Assembly: GCF_029227915.1 (NCBI RefSeq)
Contig: NC_079882.1
Coordinates: forward strand, 27,347,001-27,411,000
Direction of reading: 5' to 3'
DNA from: Hydractinia symbiolongicarpus
Taxonomy: Eukaryota; Cnidaria; Hydrozoa; Anthoathecata; Hydractiniidae
Length of the DNA stretch: 64,000 nucleotides
Positions 1 through 12,673 of the stretch are shown one piece after another. The stretch's first letter is position 1, and each line of letters opens with the position of its first letter. A program made the position numbers and the translations under genes. The notes under the pieces are model-generated. The model did not search any database. It was not told where the DNA came from and was given only the letters and a program-made list of their open reading frames with translations.

Positions 1-523
1 TCATTTTTTCTGTAAGGCGAAAAAAAAACACTGGCCACTAAAAGAAAATAAAAATATATAAGGAAATCAAAGAATAAATTGGTTGAAGGTTTACTTAGTA
101 GTGAAATATTTTCATATCTGAAGAATTTGTATACAAATACAACAGGTTGCATTAAGAACAAAAGATTTCGGCGAAAAAGGCCATCAAAAATCAAGAAGAC
201 CAGAGCGAAATCCATTCGTTATAGCGGTTCCTAAAGTTTTAATTAAACTTTTTTAAAGAATATTTATGTTACGGAAAATATGATCAATTGGAAATTATGC
301 ATATTCACCGTGCGATATAAGGGTCAGGGTTAGGACTATTGTTATTTCACATAATCACCGGTTAGTATGTATAACTTTATCACAACCTCCGTAACATATA
401 TATTCTTCGTATTTCTCGAAATATTTTTCTGCTGAAATTCTAGAAAATCTGATAAGCTTCTCAAAAATGTGCCGAAATTTTAAATCCTTAATGTGTCTAA
501 AACTCAATACTGTTTTTATTTAC
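1..523. other. Non-coding, probably intron of the Ig gene
   Basis: AT-rich sequence with no credible exon. It lies just downstream (minus sense) of the Ig exon's donor, so it is probably part of that gene's next intron. Confidence 0.4.
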
Positions 524-820
524 CATTGAAAACAATGTCATCGCTATACTCATGACCATATTCATTTGTAGCCTCACATTGGTATACACCTGCATCTGTC
601 CAATCCAAGTCGTAAATAGTTAAATCGCCTTCTGTCAACTTTAAACGAGAGTTGACAGTGAAATTCATCGCTTTACCATCTTTATACCATTTGAACGTTG
701 GAAGGGGAGTACTTCTTGCAGCACATTTAAATGTTACTTTTGAAAAGATCGGGAATAAATTTGGATAAACAAAGTCGGACTGTTTTGACGTCAGTTCACG
801 AATAATGACCGATGTTAAAG
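524..820 (-). CDS. Internal exon encoding one I-set-like Ig domain (partial gene)
   Basis: The exon is 297 nt. It is preceded on the minus strand by a pyrimidine-rich acceptor (TTCTATTTAG) and ends at AATG|GTAAAT, so both flanking introns are phase 1. That is the standard symmetrical arrangement for shuffled extracellular Ig exons. The peptide has the B-strand cysteine (VTFKC), the core tryptophan (FKWYKDG) and the F-strand signature (DAGVYQCEATN), with an N-glycosylation site NFT. This is an I-set or C2-like domain of a cell-surface or secreted adhesion/receptor protein. Other exons of the gene are not identified: downstream ones lie beyond base 1, and upstream ones may lie in 0.8-5.9 kb or be missed. 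A reading that starts at the ATG at 873-875 would give a weak signal-like N-terminus, but the strong acceptor makes an internal exon more likely. The protein family cannot be named from one domain. Confidence 0.7.
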
Positions 821-2870
821 CTAAATAGAAAGATAAGAATAATGCACAGTCATGTTTTTGTAAGTTGTAAGTCATCCAATGACGCAAGAAAAAAAATCGA
901 AGCAAAAATGTTGAACATTTTCGGTCACAATCTTTTTCTTACCTGTTTATATTTATTTATTAGCCATAAACAGCATGACTTTTCTTACGGACAGGAAATC
1001 GAAATAGCTGAGGTGGGAAAATTTGTGCTGGGTCGCAAACACATTTTCTGCTATCAGAAAACTGGTCGCGGTTTTTGAATGGTTACTTCCATTGTTCTTT
1101 GCTCACGTAATTTTTATCAGGAATTCCTTTTTTCTTTAACGTTTTGAGCAAGAATGGTCTCACTCACCCAGAAAAGGCTGATTAATTCACTTTTTGCTTA
1201 AGAGGGTGGTATGTGGCCACACTGGATTTATACTGTCTGGTTGATTATAATCCCGGAGCAAATCTAGATATTATTTTGTGTTTATTTGTGGATTTAAATC
1301 AGGGATTTGCTCTCACACATTTCGTTTCCATGAGCAAAACTCGATTTTAATATCCTCAAAACTTATTTAATTAGGTTCATCGTTTTTGGATATCCTGTAC
1401 CAGTGTTAATATATTGTTTTGGGGATAAGGGGCAACATTTAATTTATTTCGTAAATCTTATTCCGTAAAATGATTTATAATAATTCTCAAAATAAAAATT
1501 ACAAAAGTAAATCATGAAGTAGGGTAAAACAAAGTAAAAATAATATTTTTTTATCGTCTTTACACATTTTAATTTTTTTTACGCGTGAAATAGTGCGTTT
1601 TCCTCCTTGGATTTTTTTTTTATATTTAATAAAAATACAACATCGTATAGAAAATTAATTTAACTCAAAAAATATTGTCAGAAAAATAATTATGTTGTCA
1701 TTAGGAGATATTTCAGATATACTGAGTGTGTTTGAAAAAGGGGTTACTGTATCGTTAAGGTTCAAGCAACACTGCGCACTAGTTCCCGGTAATCTCGATA
1801 TTTAAGACCACAAAGTTACTTTTGATACCCAATATTCTACAAATTCCAGACTTCTATAAGATCTAAAGCAGTGCTTAATTACTAGATAAGTGTTTTAGTC
1901 TAAAAAATGAAAAGAAGATTAAACCAACAAAAATTGTCAGTAGTTGAAAGTCTTACCGAAACACGTCAAAATAATGCAGAAAAAGAGGACAAGCAAGCAA
2001 GCAACCATTTTCACCCACAACCAACAAATCTTAAAAATGTTGAAAAAAAAGGTTTTAGTTAAACAATTTTTATTGTCAAATAAAAATTCATTAATAAAAG
2101 AATCATGTTTGACGTATCAATTGTATTTACACTAAGCACGTAAAAAAATATTTTTCAGTGGTGGCTTCCATTGACCTTGTTGTCCATAAATGCCAAACCG
2201 CTGAATCTCCTGTCGTCAAGACAGTCAAAAAATCATAAATTAATGAAATTCTTGCGATAATGCGTTTTTATAGATGCGCCGATGATTCAACCTATAATGA
2301 CACGTATTATAAGTATTAAGTAATTTTTGCATACTGGATTCCTAATGGTAGAAGAAGTCTTATTTTTTTTATAAAAAAAGCGCCAACAGGAACTAATTCT
2401 TAAAACAGAAATGAAATGAAGAGGAAATGAAAAGCTTATTCAGAATTCTGAAATAAAATGTTTATTTTTCATCCTTTATTTCATGCGTATGATAATAACT
2501 GGCGCAGGTGTATTGAAGATTTATGAATAGTAATATGTAAACTAAACCGTTTAAAAAAATGAGAAGTTTTAAGAGTAGCTGATAATATATACAGTAGACA
2601 GCTTTTCTTGCAGAAAATAAATCCAAAATACGAAGTCGATTAAAAAATATTTAAAAATAACTTGGTAATAATTAAGCTAGTATATTCAAACCATAATTTA
2701 AACCATTAGTAAGTTTTTACTTTGTTTTTGCATAATAAACTAGTCTGCGGAGGTTCTACGGATCTTCAGATTTTCGCTTGTCGTCTAGTTCATTCTTCTT
2801 GTTTCACATTATAATTTTAAACCCTCCCCTCCCAATTTTTTTTGCAAAACTTCTAAAAAATACCGTTTTA

Positions 2871-2920
2871 GGGATTGAGTTTAGGTGACGTGTTAGGGAT
2901 TGAGTTTAGGTGACGTGTTA
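2871..2920 (+). repeat. Exact 25-bp tandem duplication
   Basis: The unit GGGATTGAGTTTAGGTGACG plus TGTTA occurs twice back to back with no mismatch. Each copy carries GGTGACG, which resembles half of a bZIP/CRE site. A recent slippage duplication is the simplest explanation. Confidence 0.85.
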
Positions 2921-4239
2921 TCATTTTCAGCCAGCTTCAGGATAGTAAACATATTTAGTATGACGTCATGTCTGCTGTCAACGGTAAACAGGTGTGAAAA
3001 AAAATCCAACAAAAATTCTTTAAATATCAATTTTTACAGTCACAAAGTCTTATTTCAGCTTTTTCAAGCTTCTGTCAAGTAATTTTACACATTAATATGT
3101 GTATATATGATATATAAAATATACTTGAAACCTTCATTTTGGAGCGGATGACGTCATTCAAATTAATTTTATCCCGACTTTCTTCCGAAGTGCTAAGAAA
3201 AATTGATGTCAAGCTTCGTGGTAATCCTTTATCACTATGAGAGTAACACTCCAAATTCCCCAAATGCATGGTCCTAATGGTTAACATTTTCTAAGTCTAG
3301 AAATTAATTCTGTTGGCCATAGTTTGGAACAGTTGAGAACAATCTGGGCTACATAGAACTATATCCTAAAGCATCCAACATAATTTATAAGGATATTTCT
3401 TATATATCTTAGGATACAAAGTCCAAACTATATACCCTTAATTGCTTGTCCTTTAGTGATGAAATTTTTTAACCAGTTGTAGAATGTCTTAAAAAAATAC
3501 GTTGCTTTAGTACTTTTATGAAGTAGCTAAAAAAACAAAAAAGATTTTAGCGTGTAGCTATTCTACAAAAATTCAGCACTCAATCATATACCCTAAAACA
3601 GTATACCTGGTTAGAGGTCAAGGGTAATTTATGAAACCCACTTGTGATAATAAGACTAAGGCGAATAAAAATATTCATATAATCTGCTACACAACTGTCA
3701 TGATTTAGCAATGTGTAAAAAAGGGTGTCGTCTGTGACTTATGTCTATTTTAAACCGCTAGACGGGATACAATCTTGTTAGATGTGTTTAAGTCTCTTTT
3801 TTATTACAGAATACAACTTAAAAACGTTAAGGAAAACATGAAAGGAAAGCTTTACATGCGATCATTCAGCATACAAATTTCTTTCAATGAACAGGCTAGG
3901 AAATCATCACTTCCGCTTTCTTTCCTCAACTTCCTGTAGAATGATCACATTATACATTTTTAATAAAGAAGTAGCTAACATTTGGTTTAACATTACCATA
4001 AACCCCACCCTCATATCAGATGACAACTTTGACAAATAAGTTATTGGCATTCCCCCTTTGTCTAGTGGACAATATTTCTATCCTAGATTCACCTCCATAG
4101 TTTCTAATACCCAGCAAACAATGACGCTTGTTTATAGATATGACCCAGATCAGCTGTTCAGAGGAGGCAAAAAAATTTAAAATTATTTTTTGTTTGGGTT
4201 AAGTTATCCTGATGGTCTTTTAAATTTATATGTGGCTAT

Positions 4240-4800
4240 ATTTAAAATAAACGCCCGGGTTGTTTTTAAGTTATATGATTTTAGGGGAAAGGCGACTATT
4301 TAAGGGGGCGTTTAAGAAAAGGGGCGTTAATCAGTTCTTACTTTTTTCTTTTTCATGTTAATATAATGGAACAAATATTTTTCTCGTGATATCTATATCA
4401 TTATCAATATTGTGGTAGTTAATTATAATACAAACTGATGCAGCTTTGTCAAAATTTTCTTCCAATATTTAAACATTTGATTTCAAAGAAAAGGCTTTTA
4501 TCTTTCACACATGATCAATTCATCTTGAGTATCATTAACTGTTAAAGCTAAGCCGCAATATTTTATTGAATTGACCAATGGTTCTTCGGACTATTCATCT
4601 GAAAGAGCGTGTTTTAAAATCATCGGCATCCGTATATTTGTGTTTTTGTTGGTAAGACTAAAAAATCTTTCTAATAATTTGATTCTTTTTGAGCTTTTTT
4701 TCGAAATGCCTTCGCGATGAAAGGGGATTTATGGCGGAAATTATTGAAAAGGGCGTGCGTGTAATAAAGCGGGCGTTTAGTTAAAAGGGGCGTGTTCTGG
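4240..4800. repeat. Probable degenerate DNA-transposon remnant with GGGCG-type motifs
   Basis: Clusters of related motifs (AACGCCCGGG at the left; GGGGGCGTTTAAG, GGGGCGTTAA, GGGCGTGCG, GCGGGCGTTTAG and GGGGCGTGTT further right) are concentrated here, in a window otherwise poor in G and C. The orientation change from CGCCC to GGGCG suggests inverted ends. No clean terminal repeat or target duplication is visible, so the class is not assigned. Confidence 0.35.
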
Positions 4801-5959
4801 AAGCATTGCGGTAACAACAGAACTTTGTTTTTTTTAACGCAGCAAGAATTGTGTATGTTTGAAGATCAGTGCGTTCACGTGTGCCACAGGTCATAATGCA
4901 TCTCAAAGCAGTAAGGTGCGCGAAATATAAGTGAAAAATAACCCAACTTTAGGTATGAAATGCTCATATAACTTGCTAAAATACGTAAATGATCAGATGG
5001 AACCACGCCTTTGATAAATTATAAATTAAGCATACCCACTAAAACACATGGTGATCTGTGTAAGACAAGCACAATGAGAGGTCTAATCATGCCTATTGCT
5101 GATCTAGCATTCAATATAACGATCATAAAGCAAAGCGCCAGCTAAATGTTGTAAGAAGACAAAATAAACAACTACAGAAAAGAAGATGTAGAAGAAAAAA
5201 GGTAATTATTTAAATTTTTTGATTTCTTTGTTATTTGTAAGCTGTTGATTTTTTGTGAAATAGAAAGTAATTGTTTGAAACAATGTTGAGTTTATGATTT
5301 TACGAAGCACTGGTCAGCGGCAGAGAGTTGCAAGAATAATTAAAATCGTTAAAAAAACAATGATAGCTCTTATGCAAAAACTACCTGCCATTCCTTTTAT
5401 TTAAAATCAGATAGAGTGGAAAAGTTTTTTTCATTTTGTTACATTCTCTAATGATTGTTTTCTTGATGTTCAAATATTCTTGTTTTTCAACAAACTGTTC
5501 ATGATGACGTCAATCTCCTGCTAGGTATAATTTATAGAAAGAATTAAGTAGACATTTTCCCACGAAAATTGGAGCCCTGCAGCGTTCAGACAAACCTAAA
5601 AAATAATTGTCAATTTCTTTTAAAGCCTTTATGTCATGCAGCCGCTAAGTAAATGACTTATGATCGGTTAATTAGTCAGGATTCCTGGTTGAATTTTTTA
5701 CTCAGTTTAATGAATAAAAATGTTGGCATGGTAACAATAACAATAATAACATTTCGTTGTTTGTTTGTAGTAACATTTGGATAGAGACTGCGCGGGTGGA
5801 AAAAAATCAAAATTTTTGAAAACATCGGAAGACATATCAAGTATTAAAATAGTATCAAAGAACGTTTGAAGGCATATTTAGTATCTATATTTACAATATA
5901 AAAACAATTACGTACGCTATGGGAAACAGAACTAGAAAATAAACAAATAAATAAATAAA

Positions 5960-8831
5960 TTATTTTCTGTGTTCATCTTCCTGATCAACGTTCAAAACCC
6001 ACGTGTTCTGATTCGGTTTCAATTTTTTCTGTGTCTTGTAGGATTTCTTACTACCAATAACAGGCTCGTTTTCTAAATAGTTTGAAACGAATTTCGATTG
6101 TGGTTCAATCTCTCCTATTGACTTACTTTCTTTTTTGACTTCCGAAACAAGGTCTTTATAATTTTTAAAATTTTGTTTTATTTTTTCTCGCATCATGTAA
6201 GCTTGGACCGCTTTTTTTCTTACTGATTCTTGTTTTTTAAGAAGCGTTTCCGATGTTGTCTCTACTTCATCATGTTTTGGAAATTCGTTTTTCGTTTCTG
6301 GTTGGGCATTTTTATCTTTTGTTTCCAGTTTTGTGTTTTCCAAGTCCTTATCGTAAATTTGGGTAAGAACTTTTAAGTTTTTATTTGTGGGACCTAACTG
6401 TGTGGATATGCTCAAAATTGGTTTGTTTGACAGATCCCCCGTATGGTTATTAAGCTGAGAATCATTGTTTAGATTTGGAGTATATGCATCTTCTGAGCTT
6501 TTAATCAAATCACCTGTAGCTTTTTCTAGGCCACTACCTTCATTTGGAGTTAAGCTTTCCATATTTTCACCGTTTTCTTTAGTTCTGGTCTCAGCTTCAT
6601 GTTTTTTATTCGCATTTTTCTCCTTGTTCTGCGGTAATGGGTTAATGTTTATGCTGGAATTATTAATGACAACTGAGGGATAACTATTTTCACCAGTAAG
6701 ATTATGAAGGTTTCCCTTAGATTTTTTGTGTGGATTGATAGTCATTAACGTGTCCAGCAGATCGAATGTATTTGCAGTTACTCGCTGAATGTCTTTCGAA
6801 TCTTTTTCCTTGTCTTGCTTCGCATCGGCCTGAAGAGACCGTTGTTTGGTATCCATAGTTACTAAGGTATCTACCAAATCATCAATTTTCTTGATTGCAT
6901 TTGTTAAAGGATGTGTTTTGTTGGAAAGATCTATGTTAGTTTTATTCTGTATAGCTATAGGTAGCTCTGACATTTTGTTAGCATTATTTCGCGTTTTTAC
7001 TTCATTGGGTTCAATAAACAAGTTTGGCTTACTTGGTGGAGATATAGATTTTAACACTTTATCAAGGCTAAACATCTTTTTTTTGTGCGTTTTTGCTTTT
7101 CGATGGTGTATTTTATGTCTAAACGACGGACTTACGTCTGAGTTTGCGAGAGCTAAGGTGTCCATGCCACCATTGTTAAGCGGTTCTTGTGGAGGGTAAT
7201 CAAAATCTATGTTGTTTAATTGATGTCCTTCTAAAGTATTTCCAACCACACTTTGGTCATTCTTGTAAAAAATGTTATATAGATTTTGAGCTTTTGAAGC
7301 ACTGTTTTCCAGTAAACCTAACTGAGCCTGCAAATGTAAACCACTGTTATCTATGTAACTTGGTTGTCCTAAGATGTTTCGTTGTGTTCCTTCCATTGAG
7401 TTGGGATCATTATGGTATGGTATCACAGGTGGATACATTACCCCGCTTTGTTGCCTATTTTGTATATTATTCGTAGGGATCTGATTGTTTAAGACTGATC
7501 CAAGAGTTGACATTTGGCTTGCTGTGTTGGAAGAAAACTGTGGCCCATGGATATTTTCACTGTACGAGTTTGGTTGAATTTGTTCATAACCTTGAAAACT
7601 TTGGTGATTTGGTGTTTGGTAAAGTTCATCCAATTTATTTGTAATTTCTTGATTTATATCGTTTTGATGTGAAGCAATGCTCAATTCTTGAGCTTTAGAC
7701 GCGAGAATTGACCTATCGTGATTTAGCATCGAGGTATCAACATTGATATTTTGCTCATGTGAATTTGCTAAAGCAACGCGGTGTAACTCATCTCGATCAA
7801 TCATATTTTGAAATTCTGATTTAATCCTTGGTTCATTCTCATTGTCCATGTGGTCTACCATTTGTTTGGCAGCTGTGTATTGTTGCAGTTCATTTTTTAA
7901 AATCATGTTATGCATCTGAAGACTGGTGATATGAGAATTAGCCAGAGCTTTTGTTCTCATTACTTCATTACCTAACGCATTTCGCTCCATTGCACGTTCC
8001 ATCTGCATTCTACGCATCTGCAACATGTAGGCCCTTTTCCCTGCTTTGTATTCATCCTCACCCTCATCATCATCCTCATCGTCATTATCATTATAATCGT
8101 CGTCCTCGTCTTCGTCCTCGTCATCATCATCGCTATCTCCTCGAAAACCTGCTGTCAACCTTCTCATTCCATGTCTTTTCTTTCTCCGTACCATGCTTCT
8201 ATGTTTCTTCTCGTAGGTTCGACGTGCAGGTGGTTGATTTGGTTGAGGTGATTCAAATATTCCCTAAAGTGTTATATATTATATAGAATTAAATATGTCT
8301 ATAAAATACCATGGAGCATGTGATTAACATGTTTTGCTTATGAGTAGCATTTTAAAAAGAAGAAGATTACCTTCGTTGCATTGATTCACATAGTGTTTGT
8401 GAACAAAATTGACTTTTCTAGAAATGTTGCTATAAAATATCCCCTTGATCTTATTAAAATTTAAAAATCGTAAATTATTGTTGTGCTTCCAGTGTACGAT
8501 CACAGGAGATTTATGAAACGAATAAAAAGAATTAAATAATTAGGACATGACATCTATAGCTAGCTATATTATTTAGTCAAGGAAGTTGAAATTTAATGGT
8601 AGTATTGTTAACATGCAAGTTGGTAAATGTAAAAACTTTACATACTTGTGGTGGTAAACTACCGATTGGACTTTCACTATAGCCATAATCTATATAAAGT
8701 CCTCTTTGATTCGGATCAAGTTTCATATCACGTTCATGGCGACGAAGTCCAACTTCAGGTGTATTAACACAATGTCTTAATTTAACAGTATTTGCAATAA
8801 AGAATATCAATAAACACGAAGCTAGCTGCAT
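5960..8831 (-). CDS. Secreted acidic, disordered protein (2 exons, 829 aa)
   Basis: Exons are 8831..8646 and 8263..5960, joined in phase 0 (CAA|GTATGT donor, TTTAG|GGA acceptor). Exon 1 begins with a hydrophobic signal peptide (MQLASCLLIFFIANTV). Exon 2 opens with a basic stretch (RRKKRHGMRR) followed by an Asp/Glu run, roughly residues 105-135 of the joined protein. The remainder is low-complexity and rich in Asn, Gln, Ser and Lys, with Met/Gln-rich helix-prone segments near residues 140-200 and Lys/Glu-rich coiled-coil-like sequence near the C-terminus. A short motif ALANS(H/D) occurs three times. There are very few cysteines and no recognised domain. Signal peptide plus polyacidic tract suggests a secreted matrix or mineral/cation-binding protein, but this is inference. 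In composition it is distantly like the acidic spacers of the two genes at 29-40 kb. Confidence 0.8.
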
Positions 8832-11800
8832 TACTATCAGTTACGTTGCTTGCAGTCACATTTATTCATGCTATACGCAAAAGTATCTGTATTTACCATG
8901 TCCACATTTTTTAAGAATTAGTGTGTGTGTGTAAGTGGAAAGCAAAGCTGCAATTTTGTGTGTTTCTTTTGCTGCCACAACCATAAATTCATGTCGCGAA
9001 ACAATCTACAAGATTTGATATAAATAACAGCAGCGATGCAGGCTCACACTCAGCATACTGTTTGCTGTTGTATTCACTCACTTAAAAATATAAAACGCCG
9101 ACAAATATGCCATAAACGAATATATTCAATGTCATACCGAAAGTGAGAAATACTGTTTATCTTAGCTCTTAACTCGAACCAGATTTTCGCTTAAATTTAT
9201 ATACATAACTATACAGTAACAATTGATTTAAGACAAATATATAAGGGAATCGTCGATTTGACTGGTGTTGGTAGCCTTTGCCGGCAACTAAAAATGTACC
9301 TGCTAAATAATACTGAACCATTTCAATTTAATACAAAGTTTCTTAGCAGCCATTTTTATAAAAAATCAAACCAAAAAATGTACAGGCTCGCGCTGAGGCA
9401 AAGCTATTCGTGAAATTGTTTGATACGTGTCGCAGTGATAGCTATTAACTTAAGTACATAAGTTTATCATCACTGGCAGCCATGTTTGTTTAACATGTGC
9501 GCATTCGGTACAATTATTTTTATCATTCAAAGCAATCCAGACAAATTAAAACAACTTATTAATTTCATTGTCGATATAAAAAAAGATCTTCTCATATCAT
9601 ATTTCCATTTATTCTTTTATATATGTTTCAGTATCACAACTCCAGCAAGAGTTCTTTGTGTTGCACGTACTACAGATACGACTTTAAAAGTCTTATTGAC
9701 TTAAGCATGCATTCTATTTGCGGAAACATTATAATACTAAAGTTTAATGTTAGTTTAGCCTACTGTGTTATCTGACATCTTTGGTTATAGGTAAGCAGAT
9801 AAAAAGTGGATTTTATATTCACTTTTGTCAATAATGCTCTTAAAATCAACGTACTAAGAAACCACTTAAAAATAAACATAGTGGATATTTTTTGCTTGTA
9901 TACTTTGCGTGACATTGCAGGGTGCTGATCGCGTCATTATTGTAACAACAACAGTCATCTCACTGATTCAAGGTTTTCTCTGCCATCAATTTTTAAAGCA
10001 TCTTAAGATGTTTATGTCGTGTTAAACGATTAGATTTGATTGAAGTAAAGATGGTAAACGAAGGAGCGATTTTGAGTTTGCATGGCATGTTACTTGCTTT
10101 TTTTCTCCCAGAGAAAGGTAAACTTTGTTTAGTTGCTGTAGTGTTATCTCCGTAATAATTTCTTGCGATCTTTTTGTCACCTAAATAGTAATTTAACAAC
10201 GCTATATTGTTCCAATCTTTCTTTTTAATTAGATGTTTAGATAAGAAATCTGTTAATATAATATATATTCAATGTAAAACTCGCAAAGGATACGATTTTT
10301 CAAAGGATACGTGCGGATAAATTTTTAATGTAACGCTTGCTCAGTTGCATGAAGTATAAATATATTTGATATTGCAAAACAAATTTTTGTAACACAAGCC
10401 TAAAATTTATGACTTGACCAGATTTTGAAAAGGCTAGTACCCCAAATTTCCGTTTGGGCGAATATTCTCAGTGACAGTATTTTTTATTTTAACCAAAAAA
10501 ATTAAAGAATATCTTCATGATTCTTCTTATGTGTAAATCCAGCGTTAAATTCTTTTATATATTCATCTCGCGCGCTAATCAAAGTTAAAATGGCCACGCT
10601 AATGAGTCACCGACGTTTTCATTAGGCGTGATAATAAAAATAGAAAAATTGATTTTCAATAGACCTCCATTTTAACGCGAGTTAATGCCAAATGGAAACA
10701 AAACAGGTATTTGCTTCTGTATAAACAGTCAAATCGTACAAAGAAAGTTTTAAATTCTATATTTAAATGATAAAGTTATGTATGCATCATGAAAGTTAAG
10801 TTTAAAAATGGTAGATAAGTAGCGATGGAAAGGTTCAAAACAAACAAAGTGATTTTTTAAAGAGATAAAATTTTCTGACAACATTATTAGACGCTATATA
10901 TAGCAACACAGCTTATCTCAGACATGAAGTTTGATTGTTTTCGGTAAATTGAATTCCTTTAAACAAACATTTGATGCGAAAATATATTTTTGTAGCTTCG
11001 AATTAATTAAAATGACCTTATTTGTAATGTGTTGACACGAGCTATAACATTCTGGCTATTGCTATAACATTGTAGCTAGCTAGCTGCGTAACTAAAAAAA
11101 ACTGAAGTTAAAGTGTTACACAAATTATTTCACTTTAAGGCTACACAAAGGGAAGAGTCAGAATTATTTTAGGTCCCCCCCTCCCTTCCTTTTTACGAAT
11201 CGTGTTAAATTTTGCGTGTCCTGTACATACAAGTGTATTTTCTTCTGTATATTTAATAATAAATAGGAGATGAATCTATGATAATAAACCATCGACTAAT
11301 CGATTTGAACTTGGTAAACAAAACAGTTTATCTGCAAATCACAGTTCCAAATTAAGGGAGGAGTTTGCGAAATTAGTTTTTATAGTGAGAGTTACAGAAA
11401 ATAATTTCTTTCTTTCAATGCGGCATGGTTTTAAAGTTAACTAGCTATTATATTTTTTAACATTGATGATGAAGATAACATTTTTGATTTAAAGACGAGA
11501 TAAATTATTTACAGCGTTCAAACCTTTTGGTGATATATCCAACGAAAGTCCTTTCCATATTATTCACAAAATTTTAGTAGGTAAAAAAAACACACCTTTT
11601 GTTTTAACATTGACTCAACTATATGACATGGGCTCAAAATTCATAAACGTACTTAAAAAGTCGCTTAGGGTCGTTGTTTAACCTCCAAAGAAAATAGCCA
11701 GAGTGAAGTTTAATATATTCATATGTTTACACTAACAATACCAGATATTCGCACTGAAATAATTTTAGGGTGAAGAGCGGGTATCAGGGATGTACATCCC

Positions 11801-12643
11801 ACACCTCAACCTCATTGACCCTATAGAACAACAGCTTTAGCTCACACGTTAGGATTTTCTATTTTCTACCTCCTATGGATTAGAAATAGTTCTTATTGAT
11901 TACATGCTTTTTGTGCTCATAAGTAGAATCAAATTCTACAGAAAATGAAGCAACTTGGTAAGTGAAAGCTAGCTTAAAGTGCGTAAGTAAAACAGAAAAA
12001 GGGACTAAAGGAACAGATTACTTTAGGGGACTTTTCTCATTCTTAAAGTCATGGTTTCGTACAACGATAAACGTGATTAATAAGATGGTTGATTTCTATG
12101 GACACATTAACCTATTTGAGCAAACAGGAAAATTTGGTCTCCAAAGCAGATAGCGAACAGATAAGACTGTAAAACACAGAAAAGTACGGCGAAATATGTG
12201 TTTTTAGTGAAAATTAGTTCGGAAACAATATTATCTAATTAATTAAAGCTTATCTTTCTTAAAGAATTTGACTTAAATAAAATTAGCTATTAAAAATTTT
12301 TTATAATTCTTTTGTTAGTTTTATCGTGCTAATAGTGACACTAGGTGCGAACTGGAAATCATGTTTTGAACGACCGATGATGTCAGAAGGAGACAATCCG
12401 TAAATGAAAATGTGCTACTCTCACTTTGATTGGATCATATCGGTGAGGTCGAAGCAACCAACCGAATGCAAAAAATGAATGGATAACTAATTCAATAAAT
12501 AAATACATTTACTTGTTTGTCTACTTAGCTGCGGTTTTAAAATAACGTATGGCGTGTTCTTTTGTTGACAAGCTATCAAAAGAAATCCTTCTTTACAAGC
12601 AACAAATCGTCCATTTAACTGTGCACTAACGGTGACACAAAAA

Positions 12644-12673
12644 TATTAAAAATCGCAAATGCGATTTTTAATA
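12644..12673. repeat. Perfect 14-bp inverted repeat with 2-bp spacer
   Basis: The arms TATTAAAAATCGCA and TGCGATTTTTAATA are separated by AA. No gene end is nearby, so a terminator role has no support. It may be a miniature transposon relic. Confidence 0.75.

Larger units (their letters stand above)
821..5959. other. Intergenic or intronic AT-rich sequence
   Basis: No supported exon. The short open frames are isolated and lack a matching acceptor and donor. Contents noted separately are a 25-bp tandem duplication near 2.87 kb and a region with repeated GGGCGTTTA-type motifs near 4.24-4.80 kb. The rest looks like ordinary AT-rich non-coding DNA. Confidence 0.5.

Noticed and set aside
812-1078. 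Open frame of 88 codons on the plus strand
   Set aside because: Overlaps the Ig exon's acceptor side, has no domain or splice support, and looks like chance in AT-rich DNA.
3075-3287. Minus-strand open frame of 70 codons
   Set aside because: Part of the translation looks protein-like, but the donor is poor and no neighbour exon fits.
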